From contig NZ_BBIQ01000002.1 in assembly GCF_000730565.1 (NCBI RefSeq), positions 186,001 through 250,000 on the forward strand: a stretch of DNA of 64,000 nt, written 5' to 3'. The stretch's first letter is position 1; each line of letters opens with the position of its first letter. The stretch is from Pseudomonas fulva NBRC 16637 = DSM 17717 (GTDB lineage: Bacteria > Pseudomonadota > Gammaproteobacteria > Pseudomonadales > Pseudomonadaceae). The notes beneath the pieces were generated by a model. That model made no database searches, was not told the origin of the DNA, and worked only from the letters and a program-made list of their open reading frames with translations. The position numbers were made by a program, and so were the translations under genes. Below, one piece after another: positions 42,701 through 52,544 of this stretch.

Positions 42701-45700
42701 GTAGTGACTGCCAACGGCATGGCCGCGCGGGTTTCGAAGGTCGAGACCGACGTGTCGACGCTGGATGGCAAGGTCACTGCCCAGGCGTCGCAGATCGGCG
42801 GACTGCAATCGAGCCTGACCACCACCAATGGCAATGTCTCGGCTGCCCAGCAGGCTGCTCAGGATGCGGCCACGCTGGCGGGCGGGAAGGGCAAGGTCAT
42901 TGTTCAATCGGCAGCGCCTGCTGTTGCTGATCGTCTGGCGCAGAATCTGTGGATCGATACCACCAGCAATGCCAACACCCCGAAACGCTGGAGTGGCTCT
43001 GCTTGGGTGGCGGTGACGGACAAGGTGGCCACCGATGCTGCAGCCGCGGCCGCTGGCGCATTGGCCCTGGCACAAACCAAGGCCGATGCTTCGGTAGTCA
43101 GCAGCCTGACCACCCGGGTCAGCGATGCGGAGGGCAAGCTCACGTCGCAAGCCACCCGCATGGACGGCATGCAGACCAGCATCGACGGGAAGGCCAGTTC
43201 GCAGGCTCTGCAGCAGGTCACTAGCCGCGTGACGGCGACCGAGGACAAGGAGAAGGCCCAAGATCAGCTCATCAGCTCGCAAAGCCAGGCGCTTACCTCG
43301 CTGACCGACAGCGTGAGCAAGAAGGCCGATGCCTCAACGGTCCAGGCCCTGAGCAACGAGGTGAAGACCCAGGGGCAGAACCAGACCGCCCAGGGCCAGG
43401 CGCTGACCCGGATAGACACAAAGCTGCTGGCCAGTCAGGACAATTCGCCGACCAAGGTTTACCAGAGCGTGTTTTCGGACATGGCTCAGGATCAATGGGT
43501 GTCTACCAATTCGGGTGCAGGTTCCTCGGCATCGTTCGGTACGCCCACTGGCATCACGCGGGGCGCGGCGCTGATCTTGTACGGCGGCGCCGGCAACAGG
43601 ACTTGGTGGGGCGCTTCGACCCGCAAGATCCGCTTCGACCCGACGCGTCTGTACAAACTGACTATCCGAGTGCAACAGGTCGCCATGGGTACCGGCTCGC
43701 CCGGCACCTACGCTGGCCTTGATTGCTACGCGGAAGACGGCAAAACCCGCGTCAGTACGCTGGGAACCGGCTCGGTTGGTTCGTCTCATTACGTCCTGCT
43801 GGCCAACAGAAAGCTCGCCCAAGGTGAATGGGCAACCGCCGAGGTGTACGTAAAGGGCCATACCACTGGCTCGGAAGGCGGGGCAGCAGGCGCCGGGACG
43901 CTGGCAGACCCCAAGCGGCTTAAGGAAGGTGCTGCCTGGTTCTCGCCCATGATCATCGCCGGTTACTCGGACTTGGGCGGGCAGGTCGTTGTCGATTATT
44001 TCGACATCGAGGACGCCACCGAGCAGGCGCAGATCGACGCAGGCGCTACGGCCACGTCGGCCATTGGTGCGCGGGTTGAGCGAACGGAGCAGGGACTGAG
44101 CTCGCAGTCCGGAGCCATCACCGTACTGATCAACACGCTGAATGCAACCAACCAGGAGGTGGCCAAGAAAGCCGATGCTTCAACGGTCCGGTCGCTAGAC
44201 AATGCTGTGACGCAGCAGGGGGCCTTGATCACCGCTAACGGTCAGGCCTTGACAGGCATCAATGCAAGCCTGAGCAACTTGGGCGCCAGTGGCGTCAACC
44301 TGGTCCCGGCCGAGTACTGTGCGTTCACCAAAGACCTGCCGCCCATGTATTCCAACGGTGGCGTCAACGTCACCACGGTGGCTGATCCTCAAGCCCTCAA
44401 AGGCTATGCATTGCGGGCTGATAGCCGCGCCGTCGACTCTCACACCTTCGGTTTAAACACCGGTTTCAATGCGCCTGGTTGCAACATGGACTTCAAGCCA
44501 GGGAAATACCTGGTGTCCTTTTATGCCAGGACGGAGACGGCTGGCCATATGGTGGGGGCCTACGCCCGCGTGTTGCTCGCGGACGGGACATCTTTCAAGA
44601 CGTCGAACGCGCCCACCTTCGCGTTGACCACGTCGTGGGCCAGGTACGCAGGGGTTATTGACCTGACAGACTCGGCCTACACCGGCACGCAGATGCAGCT
44701 GGCCATTCAGGGCAACCGCTCCGGGGTGGCCAACCGCATCAGCTACTTCGACCGATTCATGTTCGAAGCAGTGGTAAACGAGCAGAAGGCGCCGTCCACG
44801 TTCAGCATGGGCAACAGCTTCGACCAGGCCCAGGCGAACGCCTTGGCTAACACGGCCCTGACGGGGCGAGTGGAGCGGGCCGAAAGCGGGGTGACCAGTG
44901 TTTCCGGTCAGCTAACCGAGCTGAACAACAGCATCGGCGATGTGGGCGCGGAAAACCTGGTCTTCAACCCATCGTTCGAACGGGTCGATCCGGGCACTCC
45001 GGGAATGGCAGATGGCTGGTGGTATGACGGCACCGGCAGTACGACTCGAGTCCCGAGCCTGGTGCCGTCTTCGCTGGCATCGGGCACGGCCCAGCGATTG
45101 GACGTGACTGGCCTGACGTCGACCACCTGGGCCCGGTTCTACGTAAAGTCGCAGTTCCGGTTCAAGCCAGTGCCGGGCAAGACCTACACGGCATCGGTCT
45201 ATATGCGCGGTACGCCGGGCCTGCGTATCTTGCCGCAGGTCTATGGAACCACTGAGGCAGGTGCTGGTACCGAGAGCTGGGCAGCGGCTCGCACCGATGC
45301 AACAGACGGCTGGGTACGGCTGACCGTAACCTTTACGCCCGGCGCCGTTACGACCAAGATTTACGCAGCGGTCGTGGTGTATGGCGGTGGCTCGGCCAAC
45401 AGCGGCTTCATTGAGGCCGACCGCTATCAGATCGAGGAGGGTATCCGGGCAACCGGTTGGCGGGACAATGGCCAGGTCAACAGTTTCGAGAGTTCGGCCC
45501 TGTCGTCCGCCGTGACTGGGCTGTCATCAACGGTCTCGCAGCAGGGCTCGAACCTGTCGAGCGTCAGCAGCCGGACGACCAACCTGGAGAACGCTGTCAA
45601 CAGCACCTCCAGCGGTTTGCCGTCCAAAGCCAGCACCAGCGCGCTTCAGTCTCTGACCGGTCGTGTGACAGCGGCCGAGGGTGGTTTGACCGCTGCCAAT

Positions 45701-47317
45701 TCGAGCATCACGCGGATTGGCAGCCAAGTCGAAGCTATCGGCGGGTCAGGGGCAAACCTGATGCCGGCGGAGTACTCCACGTTCACTGATTCGCTACCGG
45801 TCTTCCGGAGCCAATCCGGGCTGGTGTTCAGTGCAGTGGCAGACGCTGCGGCCTACAGCGGCAGGCTGCTCAAGGTTGAGTCGAACTCTGGGTCGGGTTG
45901 GACTTGGCTGGCAAGTAGTCCCACCGACTACAACCTGCGCTTGGTAACGGGGCGCCAGTACATCGTCTCGTTTTGGGCCAAAGGCAGCGCGGTCCATAAC
46001 GTGGCGGTCCGTATGCGCTTTCAGAACGTCGCGGGCGGCGAAAGCGAGGTGGTCTTCGCCAACGTGAACGTGGGTCTGGAGCTCGCGCGGTACAGCGGTG
46101 TGTTCACGGCTCCTGCAGCGCTGGCTGGGCCTGCCTGTGTGGTGCTGTTCACGCAGTCAGCAGGTAATTCCGGGTCTACTTGGTTCGACGGTTTCATGGT
46201 CGAGGAGAAGATCGGCGAATCGACGGCGCCCTCTGCCTTTACGCCTGGCACATCCACGCGCCAGGCTGCTGGCCAGGCGCTTGCGGTATCGGCGCTGGAT
46301 ACCAAGGTCACCCAGCAGGGTGCCAAGATCGAGTCGGAGGCCAAGCGCACGGACGGGCTGTACACGTCAGTGGGCAACGCCAACTCAGCGATTCAGGATG
46401 AAACGACTGCTCGCGCCACTGCTGACTCGGCACTTAGCACGCGGATCAACACCGCCCAGGCGAAAGCCGATGAAGCAGCAGCTGCGGTCCAGAGCGAGGT
46501 TCAAGCGCGGGCAAATGCCGATGGCGCTCTTTCCAAGCGCGTCGACACTGCCCAAGCAACGGCGGGTAACGCTAACGCTGCTGTTCAGCAGGTCGCGACT
46601 GCACAGTCGAATCTGAAGGGTGAGCTCAATGCCCAATATACCGTTCGGGTCCAGGTAAACCGGCAAGGCGGCTATTATCACTTCGGTGGGTTTGGGATCG
46701 GGGTTACAGAGCAGGGCGGTGTCGCTCAATCGGCCTTCGTGGTGTATTCCGATCAGTTTTTGCTGATCAACTCCAATGGGGGCGGCCTGTCTTCTCCTTG
46801 GTCTGTAGTAGGGGGACAGACGTTCATCGCCGATGCGTACATTCGCGACGCCAGTATCGGTGCTGCGAAGATTCAAGACGCTGCCATTGGTACAGCCAAG
46901 ATCCAGGATGCTGCGATCTCAACCGCTAAAATCGGCGATCTGCAGGTGAGCACGCTCAAGATCGGCAACGAAGCGGTGACGATCCCGCGCTACACAGGCT
47001 ATGCCCCGCGCTTTGCTTGCAATGCTACTTGGCAAACCCCGTTATCGATCACGTTCTTCATGCCTCAACCAGGCATGGTTTACATCAACTACTGCTCGAC
47101 GTTCCTCTCGAATGGCACCCAGTTCTATCAGTACCGCTTGGTCCTGGATGGAAACATGATCGCTGAGTCCGTCGCGAACTGGTCGGACAGCTCCATCACC
47201 CTGGCATCTGGTCAGTACGTGGGAGCAGGCCAGCACACGGTTGATTTCTCGATCCTGGGGGCGGTGGGCGTGGTGCTTTCCTATCAGAACCTTATGGTGC
47301 AAGGAATCATGCGATGA
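39743..47317 (+). CDS. Host-specificity protein J with long modular extension
   Basis: The 2524-aa protein is about twice lambda J. The first 640 residues are the conserved tail-tip body. Two fibronectin-III-like domains lie at about 645-840, then a chitin-binding-like module ([20 protein letters not shown] near 945). The rest alternates coiled-coil linkers built on K-A-D-A-S-T-V with four beta-sandwich modules at about 1255-1425, 1515-1680, 1735-1900 and 2000-2160 that look like carbohydrate-binding domains. The end carries a DUF1983-like part and short repeats (KIQDAAI). It should contact the host receptor. GGAG precedes the ATG. Confidence 0.93.
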   Translation: MVQVSKRAPQQSRAARKRQVVGSKGGEKKQKQPSIASNSVPSIAVARLLYLWSWGPIVGPVNGLRSVKLDGTQVMADDGTMNYPGVKWQFRSGELNQERMSGITESSNEIAVGQLLLTTAPYVHTISNPMLDAVRLRFSWPQLQRQDQAGNIDGVRIEYAVDVSTDNGPFQQVLASEVNRKNVTKYERSHRIELPAGSRWTIRARRITPEANSSLTQDGMYVEALSEVVDNDQEYPLTAVSCVEYDAEQFGGDIAKIAVLMRGRIVRVPANYNAETRTYATSGAGTTNGVWDGTFKEAYTNNPVWVFYDLVLHPYYGLGDRIDASMINRWSLYRIGQYCDQLVPDGMGGQEPRFTCNLYLQKQAEAWAVIQDLAAIFHGLAFWDGSQITVNADMPQDPVYNYTLSQILDDGAVKYTGSKLRERHSQAMVSFDDPARGYYTDKEPVFDEDAIAEYGVREISVEAVGCTSRGQAQRAGQWALMTEQLQLRGATFRVGLDGYIPKPGKVITLSDPMLAGRDNGGRIAAVTGRVVTVDRDIYVPSGARLLVNLPSGRSEVRQIRSVAGRQITVVAEFSETPQPECAWVLDFDDLKVMQFYVRNITRPEWHQFQLECIQYEPGKFDAIDFGTIIDDRPISVLPPGVQDAPARVLIGSYSAVDQGIAVTTMTISWDAAPGAVAYDVEWRWGSRDWVRMPKTGQLTADVRGVYAGQYLARVRAISAMDVASIPTTSALTEIAGKTTPPPAVTFLRAESLIFGIKVTIGYPAGASDTQRAELWYGPGSDLAAATKLTDLAYPQADHTLQGLRAGQTFYFWARLVDRSGNVGAWFPVDAPGIKGQASADAGPILEQIAKQIGESELGKELTSKIEKIQLIDGNGPGSVNERVGAAKTELAKQISDVNNALGTVKGNLEQQITAVSADVSAAKTELQQQIANVSALAGSLPYRKDKAYSVGQSALGSDGKLYQALKAVPLNTPPPNATYWTDVGQAVVTANGMAARVSKVETDVSTLDGKVTAQASQIGGLQSSLTTTNGNVSAAQQAAQDAATLAGGKGKVIVQSAAPAVADRLAQNLWIDTTSNANTPKRWSGSAWVAVTDKVATDAAAAAAGALALAQTKADASVVSSLTTRVSDAEGKLTSQATRMDGMQTSIDGKASSQALQQVTSRVTATEDKEKAQDQLISSQSQALTSLTDSVSKKADASTVQALSNEVKTQGQNQTAQGQALTRIDTKLLASQDNSPTKVYQSVFSDMAQDQWVSTNSGAGSSASFGTPTGITRGAALILYGGAGNRTWWGASTRKIRFDPTRLYKLTIRVQQVAMGTGSPGTYAGLDCYAEDGKTRVSTLGTGSVGSSHYVLLANRKLAQGEWATAEVYVKGHTTGSEGGAAGAGTLADPKRLKEGAAWFSPMIIAGYSDLGGQVVVDYFDIEDATEQAQIDAGATATSAIGARVERTEQGLSSQSGAITVLINTLNATNQEVAKKADASTVRSLDNAVTQQGALITANGQALTGINASLSNLGASGVNLVPAEYCAFTKDLPPMYSNGGVNVTTVADPQALKGYALRADSRAVDSHTFGLNTGFNAPGCNMDFKPGKYLVSFYARTETAGHMVGAYARVLLADGTSFKTSNAPTFALTTSWARYAGVIDLTDSAYTGTQMQLAIQGNRSGVANRISYFDRFMFEAVVNEQKAPSTFSMGNSFDQAQANALANTALTGRVERAESGVTSVSGQLTELNNSIGDVGAENLVFNPSFERVDPGTPGMADGWWYDGTGSTTRVPSLVPSSLASGTAQRLDVTGLTSTTWARFYVKSQFRFKPVPGKTYTASVYMRGTPGLRILPQVYGTTEAGAGTESWAAARTDATDGWVRLTVTFTPGAVTTKIYAAVVVYGGGSANSGFIEADRYQIEEGIRATGWRDNGQVNSFESSALSSAVTGLSSTVSQQGSNLSSVSSRTTNLENAVNSTSSGLPSKASTSALQSLTGRVTAAEGGLTAANSSITRIGSQVEAIGGSGANLMPAEYSTFTDSLPVFRSQSGLVFSAVADAAAYSGRLLKVESNSGSGWTWLASSPTDYNLRLVTGRQYIVSFWAKGSAVHNVAVRMRFQNVAGGESEVVFANVNVGLELARYSGVFTAPAALAGPACVVLFTQSAGNSGSTWFDGFMVEEKIGESTAPSAFTPGTSTRQAAGQALAVSALDTKVTQQGAKIESEAKRTDGLYTSVGNANSAIQDETTARATADSALSTRINTAQAKADEAAAAVQSEVQARANADGALSKRVDTAQATAGNANAAVQQVATAQSNLKGELNAQYTVRVQVNRQGGYYHFGGFGIGVTEQGGVAQSAFVVYSDQFLLINSNGGGLSSPWSVVGGQTFIADAYIRDASIGAAKIQDAAIGTAKIQDAAISTAKIGDLQVSTLKIGNEAVTIPRYTGYAPRFACNATWQTPLSITFFMPQPGMVYINYCSTFLSNGTQFYQYRLVLDGNMIAESVANWSDSSITLASGQYVGAGQHTVDFSILGAVGVVLSYQNLMVQGIMR

Positions 47318-47700
47318 CTCAGTCACCCCAAGTCGGGGAGGTTGTGCTCTACAACGATCGTGGAGAAATCCGTATGCGGGGCTACATGTCCCGGCTCGAG
47401 GCGGAGCTCAACGCGAAGCGAACAGGATTCTCCTATCTGTTCGCCCGGGCCAGCGAGCTCGAGCAGTTCGTCAGCGCGGGCAAGATCGTGCCTCTACCGA
47501 AGATGGCACTGCAGCTGGTTGGGATGACCCTCAAAGGCGTGCCCGCCAATGCGGTGCTCAACATTGAGGGCGTGGAGTACACCGCCGACGGCAGCGACAT
47601 CGAGTTGGGCTTCAGCCTGCCCGGCGAGTACGAGGTCGTGATCGACCTATGGCCTTACCAGAGCGAGGTATTGAGAGTTGAAAATCGAGCACAAAAGTGA
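47314..47700 (+). CDS. Tail-associated protein after J
   Basis: The 128-aa protein has an N-terminal part ([20 protein letters not shown]) and a small Ig-like C-terminal domain ([20 protein letters not shown]). Its ATG overlaps the J stop. Possibly a fibre accessory; no family recognised. Confidence 0.7.
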   Translation: MTQSPQVGEVVLYNDRGEIRMRGYMSRLEAELNAKRTGFSYLFARASELEQFVSAGKIVPLPKMALQLVGMTLKGVPANAVLNIEGVEYTADGSDIELGFSLPGEYEVVIDLWPYQSEVLRVENRAQK

Positions 47701-47848
47701 CCATGCCAAAGCCCGGGCCACTGACTACCCGGCGATCGAGGAACAGCTGGACATGCTTTGGCATGCGATGGACCAAGGAACAATGCCCAAGGCCGAGCCG
47801 TTCTATTCCACGATCCGACGAGTAAAGCAGCAATACCCCAAGACCTGA
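47678..47848 (+). CDS. 56-aa phage protein (TTG start)
   Basis: A TTG start overlaps the end of the previous gene, with GAGG upstream. The product contains ATDYPAIEEQLDMLWHAMDQ, a phrase that I know from the final gene after tail fibres in many phages. Function unknown. Confidence 0.7.
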   Translation: MKIEHKSDHAKARATDYPAIEEQLDMLWHAMDQGTMPKAEPFYSTIRRVKQQYPKT

Positions 47849-47866
47849 CAGTTAACCACCTCTCAA

Positions 47867-47891
47867 GCCTGCCACGCGCGGGCATTTTTTT
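47867..47891 (+). terminator. End of the tail operon
   Basis: GCCTGC and GCGGGC (one G-U pair) form the stem, followed by A and T7. Confidence 0.75.
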
Positions 47892-47906
47892 GCCTGGAGA
47901 TAAACC

Positions 47907-48134
47907 ATGCCCTATGTAGCCATCAACCTGACCAACGATTACGACCCTGACAACAAGACCCGATTCAACACCCTGGAGCAGGCCAAGGAGCGTATTCAAG
48001 CCGGCCTGCTCCAGTTCCCCAGCCACCGGTTCGTTACAGCCGAGCTCCTCGAGGAGTTCACTGCCGAAGTCGTGATCACTGGTAGCGAGCCAGCCAAGCC
48101 CGATCCGGTACCGGACGAGAGCACCGAGGCCTGA
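47907..48134 (+). CDS. 75-aa hypothetical protein
   Basis: GGAG precedes the ATG. The sequence (MPYVAINLTNDYDPDNKTRF...) has a helix (LEQAKERIQAGLLQF), a strand and an acidic disordered tail. No family recognised. Confidence 0.6.
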   Translation: MPYVAINLTNDYDPDNKTRFNTLEQAKERIQAGLLQFPSHRFVTAELLEEFTAEVVITGSEPAKPDPVPDESTEA

Positions 48135-48228
48135 GCCCCACGCTTCACCATACAGCCCGCTCGGCGTGGGCAATTTGTGCCTGTCGAGTTACTTTCCAAA
48201 GCGCCTCATGCGCGAGTAGCGGTGCCTC

Positions 48229-48438
48229 TCATTTCCTGCCGATTTGAAACTTCAGTTTATCGGTTGGCCACCAGTTGAAAGACGGAGGTGGCTCATAGCA
48301 GCCTGGCTGGTTAGCAGGCGAAGCATCACACCGAACGGTGTATCCCTTCGAGCCTACCTCTGTAGTGTCATCGCTGGAGCTATAGTGAGAGCAGCCCGCC
48401 AGCGCGGTGAATATGAGTGATGCAGCAACACGCTTCAT
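48229..48438 (-). CDS. Small lipoprotein, tandem paralogue 1
   Basis: GGAAGG precedes the ATG. The 69-aa precursor has a lipobox (FTALAGC, Cys at 16) and a mature part with CDASPANQPGCYEPP. The neighbour at 48521 shares the lipobox and the CD-x-x-P-x-NQPGCY phrase. Both genes oppose the late genes and look independently expressed. Confidence 0.7.
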   Translation of the reverse strand: MKRVAASLIFTALAGCSHYSSSDDTTEVGSKGYTVRCDASPANQPGCYEPPPSFNWWPTDKLKFQIGRK

Positions 48439-48520
48439 AAGAAATTCCTTCCATAGATTGCACCATCGTATCGCTTAGCAGTGGCGGGTAGGGACGTAGA
48501 TCTCAGAGACCACCAGTGAT

Positions 48521-48718
48521 TCAAGAAAGCGAGTCGAGCAGCTTGTTGAGGATGCCTTCCTGATACTGCCGGTTGTAGCAGCCCGGTTGATTCGGAGGAG
48601 TGTCATCGCACGCAATATCATGCTTGTTGGTGGTGCTCCCGTAGGTGCTGTTGGAGAAGTGGGAGCAACCAGTAAGCAGCCAGCTGAACAGCGCTAGTGC
48701 TAAAAATCCATTTTTCAT
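48521..48718 (-). CDS. Small lipoprotein, tandem paralogue 2
   Basis: The 65-aa precursor has a lipobox (LFSWLLTGC, Cys at 18) and CDDTPPNQPGCYNR in the mature part. A longer upstream reading exists, but the signal peptide fixes this start. See the paralogue at 48229; function unknown, possibly surface exclusion. Confidence 0.7.
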   Translation of the reverse strand: MKNGFLALALFSWLLTGCSHFSNSTYGSTTNKHDIACDDTPPNQPGCYNRQYQEGILNKLLDSLS

Positions 48719-48779
48719 ACCCAGTCTCGCGTAACGGATGATGCAGATTGGACGTTCGTGCAACAAATAAGGCACATCC

Positions 48780-48804
48780 GGCCCGCCCAGCGCGGGCTTT
48801 TTTT
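48780..48804 (+). terminator. Hairpin before the lysis genes
   Basis: GCCCGC and GCGGGC form the stem, followed by T7. It lies directly upstream of the endolysin gene. Confidence 0.8.
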
Positions 48805-48820
48805 CGTCCGGAGAAAACCT

Positions 48821-49267
48821 ATGACCACACCTCGCGGTGTCCGCAACAACAACCCAGGGAACATCGATTACAACCCGCGCAACGCCTGGCAGGGGCAGCT
48901 GGGTCTTGAGGTGGGCGTGGCCAAGCCTCGCTTTGCGCGCTTTGACCATCCAGAGAACGGCATCCGCGCTTTGGGCAAGTTGCTGCTCAACTACCGGGGC
49001 AAGGATGGGATGCCCGGTGTTGGCCGGCCTGGTATCGACACCCCGCTGGAGTTCATCAACCGCTGGGCGCCGGCGAGCGAGAACGACACCAATGCCTACG
49101 CGCAGGCCATAGCCAAGCGCCTGGGCGTCGGTGTGCGCGATTCGATCGACATTTCCAGGCCGCAGATCCTGCGCGAACTGGTGGTCGGCATCATCGTGCA
49201 CGAGAACGGCACCAACCCTTATCCGTCGACGCTGATCGATGAGGGTATCAGGCGGGCTCTGGCATGA
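48821..49267 (+). CDS. Endolysin, P5-like lytic transglycosylase/lysozyme
   Basis: The 148-aa protein opens with GVRNNNPGNIDYNPRNAWQG and continues with RFDHPENGIRALGKLLLNYR, the pattern of phage proteins often annotated 'structural protein P5' or 'virion protein'. Followed by spanins, it is most likely the cell-wall enzyme of lysis. No signal peptide is visible, so it needs a holin. Confidence 0.8.
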   Translation: MTTPRGVRNNNPGNIDYNPRNAWQGQLGLEVGVAKPRFARFDHPENGIRALGKLLLNYRGKDGMPGVGRPGIDTPLEFINRWAPASENDTNAYAQAIAKRLGVGVRDSIDISRPQILRELVVGIIVHENGTNPYPSTLIDEGIRRALA

Positions 49268-49758
49268 GCCCCTGGGTTGGCTTGGCGGCTGCCGTGGTCC
49301 TGGTGGCTAGTCACTGGGGCGCCTACGAACACGGCCGGAGCGTCGAGCAGGCGCAGGCCGGCCAGGCCACGGCCCAGCGCGATAGCGGCGACCGTCTTGC
49401 CGAGGTGCTCGGTGAGCGTGGCGCCCGTCAGCAGGAACATCAAAGCGCACAGGCGCAGGAGGAGGCGAGAGCCCATGGTCATGAGGAAAGATCTATTGCG
49501 AGTAATGGCGCTGCTGGCGCCGATGCTGCTGGCCAGCGGCTGCGCAATGAAGGCGCCAAGCTCGCCGCCGCCATCAGTTGCCCCGGCACGGATACCGCCG
49601 CTGTCGCCCGAGGCCAGGCAGCCACCCGCGCCGCCATGGTGCTCTCCGACCTGCTCGCACGGGCTGATGCTCGAGCGGGAGAACTGGCTAAGGCTTATGA
49701 CCAAGCCCGAATAGCAGGACAACTGTGCGAGGCATCCTATAATGCCCTGATCAGGTGA
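49264..49758 (+). CDS. Rz-like inner-membrane spanin
   Basis: The 164-aa protein has one N-terminal membrane helix (WVGLAAAVVLVASHWGAYEH) and a long periplasmic helix rich in Ala, Gln and Glu. It overlaps the endolysin stop by four bases. A lipoprotein gene is embedded in another frame. Confidence 0.85.
   Translation: MSPWVGLAAAVVLVASHWGAYEHGRSVEQAQAGQATAQRDSGDRLAEVLGERGARQQEHQSAQAQEEARAHGHEERSIASNGAAGADAAGQRLRNEGAKLAAAISCPGTDTAAVARGQAATRAAMVLSDLLARADARAGELAKAYDQARIAGQLCEASYNALIR
49475..49714 (+). CDS. Rz1-like outer-membrane lipoprotein embedded in Rz
   Basis: GGAGG precedes an ATG in the +1-shifted frame inside Rz. The 79-aa precursor has a lipobox (LLAPMLLASGC) and a Pro-rich mature part (PSSPPPSVAPARIPPLSPEA), the standard Rz1 form. 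Together with Rz it should fuse the two membranes at lysis. Confidence 0.85.
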   Translation: MVMRKDLLRVMALLAPMLLASGCAMKAPSSPPPSVAPARIPPLSPEARQPPAPPWCSPTCSHGLMLERENWLRLMTKPE

Positions 49759-49770
49759 TCGGGGCATATC

Positions 49771-49995
49771 ATGGGGAAGCGTACTTTCATTGGCTTGATC
49801 GAGGCGGGAGAGCCCCTCATTAGGCAGGCCCTGGAGGCTATACACGCTTATCACGCGGCTCAGGATGCTGGACAACCGGACGAGGACGTAGAACGACTTC
49901 GCTTACTTTCAGAGTCGCTTTACCAAGTGGTCTGCGACTACCAGCTTCGGGTTGAAGCCAAGGCGCGCGGCGAAGAGCTACCATGGCTCCACTAG
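49771..49995 (+). CDS. 74-aa protein, tandem paralogue 1
   Basis: The helical protein (MGKRTFIGLIEAGEPLIRQA...) shares length and the pattern EAG.PLI.Q..EA...Y..A.D...P...VERLRL.SESL with the gene at 50073. No family recognised. Confidence 0.65.
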   Translation: MGKRTFIGLIEAGEPLIRQALEAIHAYHAAQDAGQPDEDVERLRLLSESLYQVVCDYQLRVEAKARGEELPWLH

Positions 49996-50072
49996 CGCGC
50001 ATGCATCTTGGGCGTCAAAGCCCTGTAAGTGGTTCATGCCAAAATCTGAAATCCCAAGAGCTGGAATGACTT

Positions 50073-50297
50073 ATGGATAAGGATGAATTTGCCGCTGCCG
50101 TTGAGGCAGGCAAACCATTGATTGCACAATCAATGGAAGCTCTCAAACGGTACTGGGAAGCCAGGGACTATGGCGCGCCGCCCGAGGAGATAGAGCGCCT
50201 GCGACTCCATTCCGAGTCCTTGGCCCAGGCGGTTTCTGACTACCAGCTTCGCACCGTCTCCAAGCTGATGGGCAAAAAACTGCCCCCGCTACACTAG
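50073..50297 (+). CDS. 74-aa protein, tandem paralogue 2
   Basis: The product (MDKDEFAAAVEAGKPLIAQS...) is a diverged copy of the protein at 49771: same length, the same LRLHSESL.Q.V.DYQLR core and the same LP-x-LH end. Tandem duplication is the simplest origin. Function unknown. Confidence 0.65.
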   Translation: MDKDEFAAAVEAGKPLIAQSMEALKRYWEARDYGAPPEEIERLRLHSESLAQAVSDYQLRTVSKLMGKKLPPLH

Positions 50298-50345
50298 CGC
50301 TCCCCGCTTGTCGGCAGTTGCCGGCCCCATTGCAGGTCACTACCA

Positions 50346-50365
50346 TACTGTTCATATATACAGTA
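50346..50365 (+). promoter_or_regulatory. LexA box upstream of the UmuD'-like gene
   Basis: TACTGTTCATATATACAGTA is a near-perfect LexA operator (CTG-N10-CAG), 14 bases before the start codon. Confidence 0.9.
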
Positions 50366-50379
50366 TGGAGGCCCCGCCA

Positions 50380-50745
50380 ATGAACACCGCCCTTGACTTC
50401 GAAATCGACGACATGCCCCAGCTCAGCCTGGACGATCTGATGCAGGTGCGTGCGCCCTGGACCTATCTGGTCAAGATCGAGGGCGGGAGCATGCAGGGTA
50501 TCGGGATGTACTCCGGCGACCTGCTGGTCGTTGATCGAAGTGTCGAGGCCAAGCACGGCGACATTGTGATCGCGGCGGTGAACGGCGAACCGGTCTGCAA
50601 GCGCATGTGCCATGAGCATGGTGTGCTCGTCCTGCGGTCGGAGAACCCAAAGTACCCGTCTCGGTACATCATGGAGGGCGATACGTTCGAGGTGTGGGGT
50701 GTGGTGCGGTTCAGCGTGCGGGACCATGATCGTCTAGCAGGTTAG
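50380..50745 (+). CDS. UmuD'-like SOS protein of the prophage
   Basis: The 121-aa protein has the UmuD/S24 core: Ser in KIEGGSMQGIGMYSGD and Lys in GEPVCKRM, and ends FEVWGVVRFSVRDHD. It is close to the host-type UmuD at 60868 but lacks the N-terminal arm with the Ala-Gly cleavage site, so it resembles the processed form UmuD'. Phage P1 HumD is a known LexA-regulated UmuD' analogue. No umuC follows. It is the last recognisable phage gene. Confidence 0.85.
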   Translation: MNTALDFEIDDMPQLSLDDLMQVRAPWTYLVKIEGGSMQGIGMYSGDLLVVDRSVEAKHGDIVIAAVNGEPVCKRMCHEHGVLVLRSENPKYPSRYIMEGDTFEVWGVVRFSVRDHDRLAG

Positions 50746-50767
50746 GCTTCCGATTCGGATTTCGAGC

Positions 50768-51325
50768 CTATGTGGGTAATGAGCCGACCCCTTCCACATA
50801 GCGAATGGGATCTGCCGGTAATCCAGTTGCGGCGCTCAGCTCCAGGCGCCAATAACCGACATCGTGCCAACGGCCTAGTTTGAAACCCACCTGAGGAAAG
50901 GTTCCGATATGGATGAAGCCCAGCCGCTCATGCAAACCTACGCTGCCTGGATTGGGCAGCGCTATGCCGGCATAGGCTGCGTTGAATCCTTGCTTGGAGA
51001 GTGCGGGAAGCAGCTCGGCATAGAGGCTACGACCCACCCCGGAGCGGTACTCTCCGTCCGCGACATAAACAGTGACATCCACCGCCCATCGGTATGCGGC
51101 CCGTGCACGATGTTGACTGGCGTACGCGTAGCCAACCAGGCGCCCATCACGCTCCGCGACAATGTATGGATAGGTCTGCAGCGTCTTGATGATGCGCTGC
51201 CGCATCTCCTCGGTTGTCGGCGCTATTTCCTCAAATGAGATCGCCGTGCTGGTCACGAAAGGGGCGTAGATGGCCTGGATCGCCGCAGCGTCATCGGGCC
51301 GGGCTTGTCTGACTTCAATGCACAT
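50768..51325 (-). CDS. arsN1: ArsN1-type N-acetyltransferase
   Basis: The 185-aa GNAT protein (VRQARPDDAAAIQAIYAPFV, then ERDGRLVGYAYASQHRARAA and GIALPNPGSVGLHERLGF) is of the phosphinothricin acetyltransferase-like group. ArsN1 enzymes acetylate arsinothricin and confer resistance to it; one was studied in P. putida. It is the last gene of the arsenic operon, 7 bases after arsH. Confidence 0.85.
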   Translation of the reverse strand: MCIEVRQARPDDAAAIQAIYAPFVTSTAISFEEIAPTTEEMRQRIIKTLQTYPYIVAERDGRLVGYAYASQHRARAAYRWAVDVTVYVADGEYRSGVGRSLYAELLPALSKQGFNAAYAGIALPNPGSVGLHERLGFIHIGTFPQVGFKLGRWHDVGYWRLELSAATGLPADPIRYVEGVGSLPT

Positions 51326-51332
51326 GTCTGCC

Positions 51333-52034
51333 TCAGATTGAGCGCTGATTTACTCGGACGGAAAGCTGCTGGGCGCTTTCTTTGCGCTCCGAATACCGAT
51401 CCACCAGAAACTGCTGGCGATCACGTAACAACAGGGTGAATTTGACCAGTTCTTCCATGACGTCCACCACGCGATCGTAGTACGCCGACGGCTTCATGCG
51501 GCCCACATCGTCGAACTCCTGATAGGCCTTTGGGAGCGACGACTGGTTGGGGATCGTGAACATGCGCATCCAGCGGCCCAACACCCGCAGCTGGTTGACT
51601 ACGTTGAATGACTGCGAGCCGCCGCAGACCTGCATTACTGCCAGTGTCTTGCCCTGGGTGGGGCGCACGGCCCCAAGCGCGAGGGGAACCCAGTCGATTT
51701 GGGCTTTGAACACGGCGGACATTGCCCCGTGACGCTCCGGCGAGCACCAGACCTGGCCTTCCGACCACTGCACCAGGTCACGCAGCTCCTGCACCTTGGG
51801 ATGCTCCACCGGCACGTCGTCAGGTAGCGGCAGACCAGAGGGGTTAAAGATGCGCGTCTCTGCGCCGAAGTGCTCCAGCAGGCGCGCTGCTTCTTCCACT
51901 AGTAGGCGGCTGAAGGAGCGCTCGCGGGTCGATCCGTATAGCAAAAGGATGCGCGGCTTGTGCTCGCTGATAGAGGTTGTCGCTGTCGGTAGGTCAAACA
52001 GCGAGAGATCGAGATTAGGCAGTTGATCGGACAT
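51333..52034 (-). CDS. arsH: ArsH NADPH-dependent FMN reductase
   Basis: The 233-aa flavodoxin-like protein has the FMN phosphate loop [15 protein letters not shown] near residue 30 and [20 protein letters not shown] near 100. ArsH oxidises trivalent organoarsenicals and reduces quinones. AGGAGG precedes the ATG. Confidence 0.95.
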   Translation of the reverse strand: MSDQLPNLDLSLFDLPTATTSISEHKPRILLLYGSTRERSFSRLLVEEAARLLEHFGAETRIFNPSGLPLPDDVPVEHPKVQELRDLVQWSEGQVWCSPERHGAMSAVFKAQIDWVPLALGAVRPTQGKTLAVMQVCGGSQSFNVVNQLRVLGRWMRMFTIPNQSSLPKAYQEFDDVGRMKPSAYYDRVVDVMEELVKFTLLLRDRQQFLVDRYSERKESAQQLSVRVNQRSI

Positions 52035-52046
52035 GCTTCCTCCTGG

Positions 52047-52517
52047 TTATAGAGCGCCAATGCGATCCAGCTCGCGTTTGAGTTCGTCGCGGCCAAGGGT
52101 GCCGAAAGAAAGGGCGAAGAACGCCCGGCAGCGTAACTCGATGCGAGCCAGCGTGGCGCGGAATGCTGCTTCGACCGATGCCTGGTCAGCCACGACATCG
52201 GACGGATCCTCCAGCCCCCAGTGAGACTTCAGTGCAGGGCCGAAATACACCGGGCAAGCTTCACCTGCTGCCTTGTCGCACACCGTGATGACGATGTCAG
52301 GAGGGCAGTCCACGAACGCGTCATTGCCCTTGCTGCTCAGCACTTCGGTTGAGATGCCGGCATGCTGCAAAGTGGTCAGGGTGCGAGGCAACACTTGGCC
52401 CTTCGGAAAACTGCCGGAACTGACGGCTTCAAATCCGGGAGGCGCCAAGTGATTGAACATTGCCTCGGAAAGGATGCTGCGGCAGCTATTGGCCGTGCAC
52501 ATGAACAGGACTCGCAT
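52047..52517 (-). CDS. arsC: ArsC arsenate reductase (LMW-PTP type)
   Basis: The 156-aa protein has the phosphatase-like loop CTANSCRS (Cys7) and a later redox pair (VCDKAAGEACP, Cys near 80 and 87). This is the thioredoxin-linked family reducing arsenate to arsenite. GGAGG lies upstream of its ATG. Confidence 0.95.
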   Translation of the reverse strand: MRVLFMCTANSCRSILSEAMFNHLAPPGFEAVSSGSFPKGQVLPRTLTTLQHAGISTEVLSSKGNDAFVDCPPDIVITVCDKAAGEACPVYFGPALKSHWGLEDPSDVVADQASVEAAFRATLARIELRCRAFFALSFGTLGRDELKRELDRIGAL

Positions 52518-52544
52518 GGGAGCTCCTCCGCTTCGTGGCGGATG

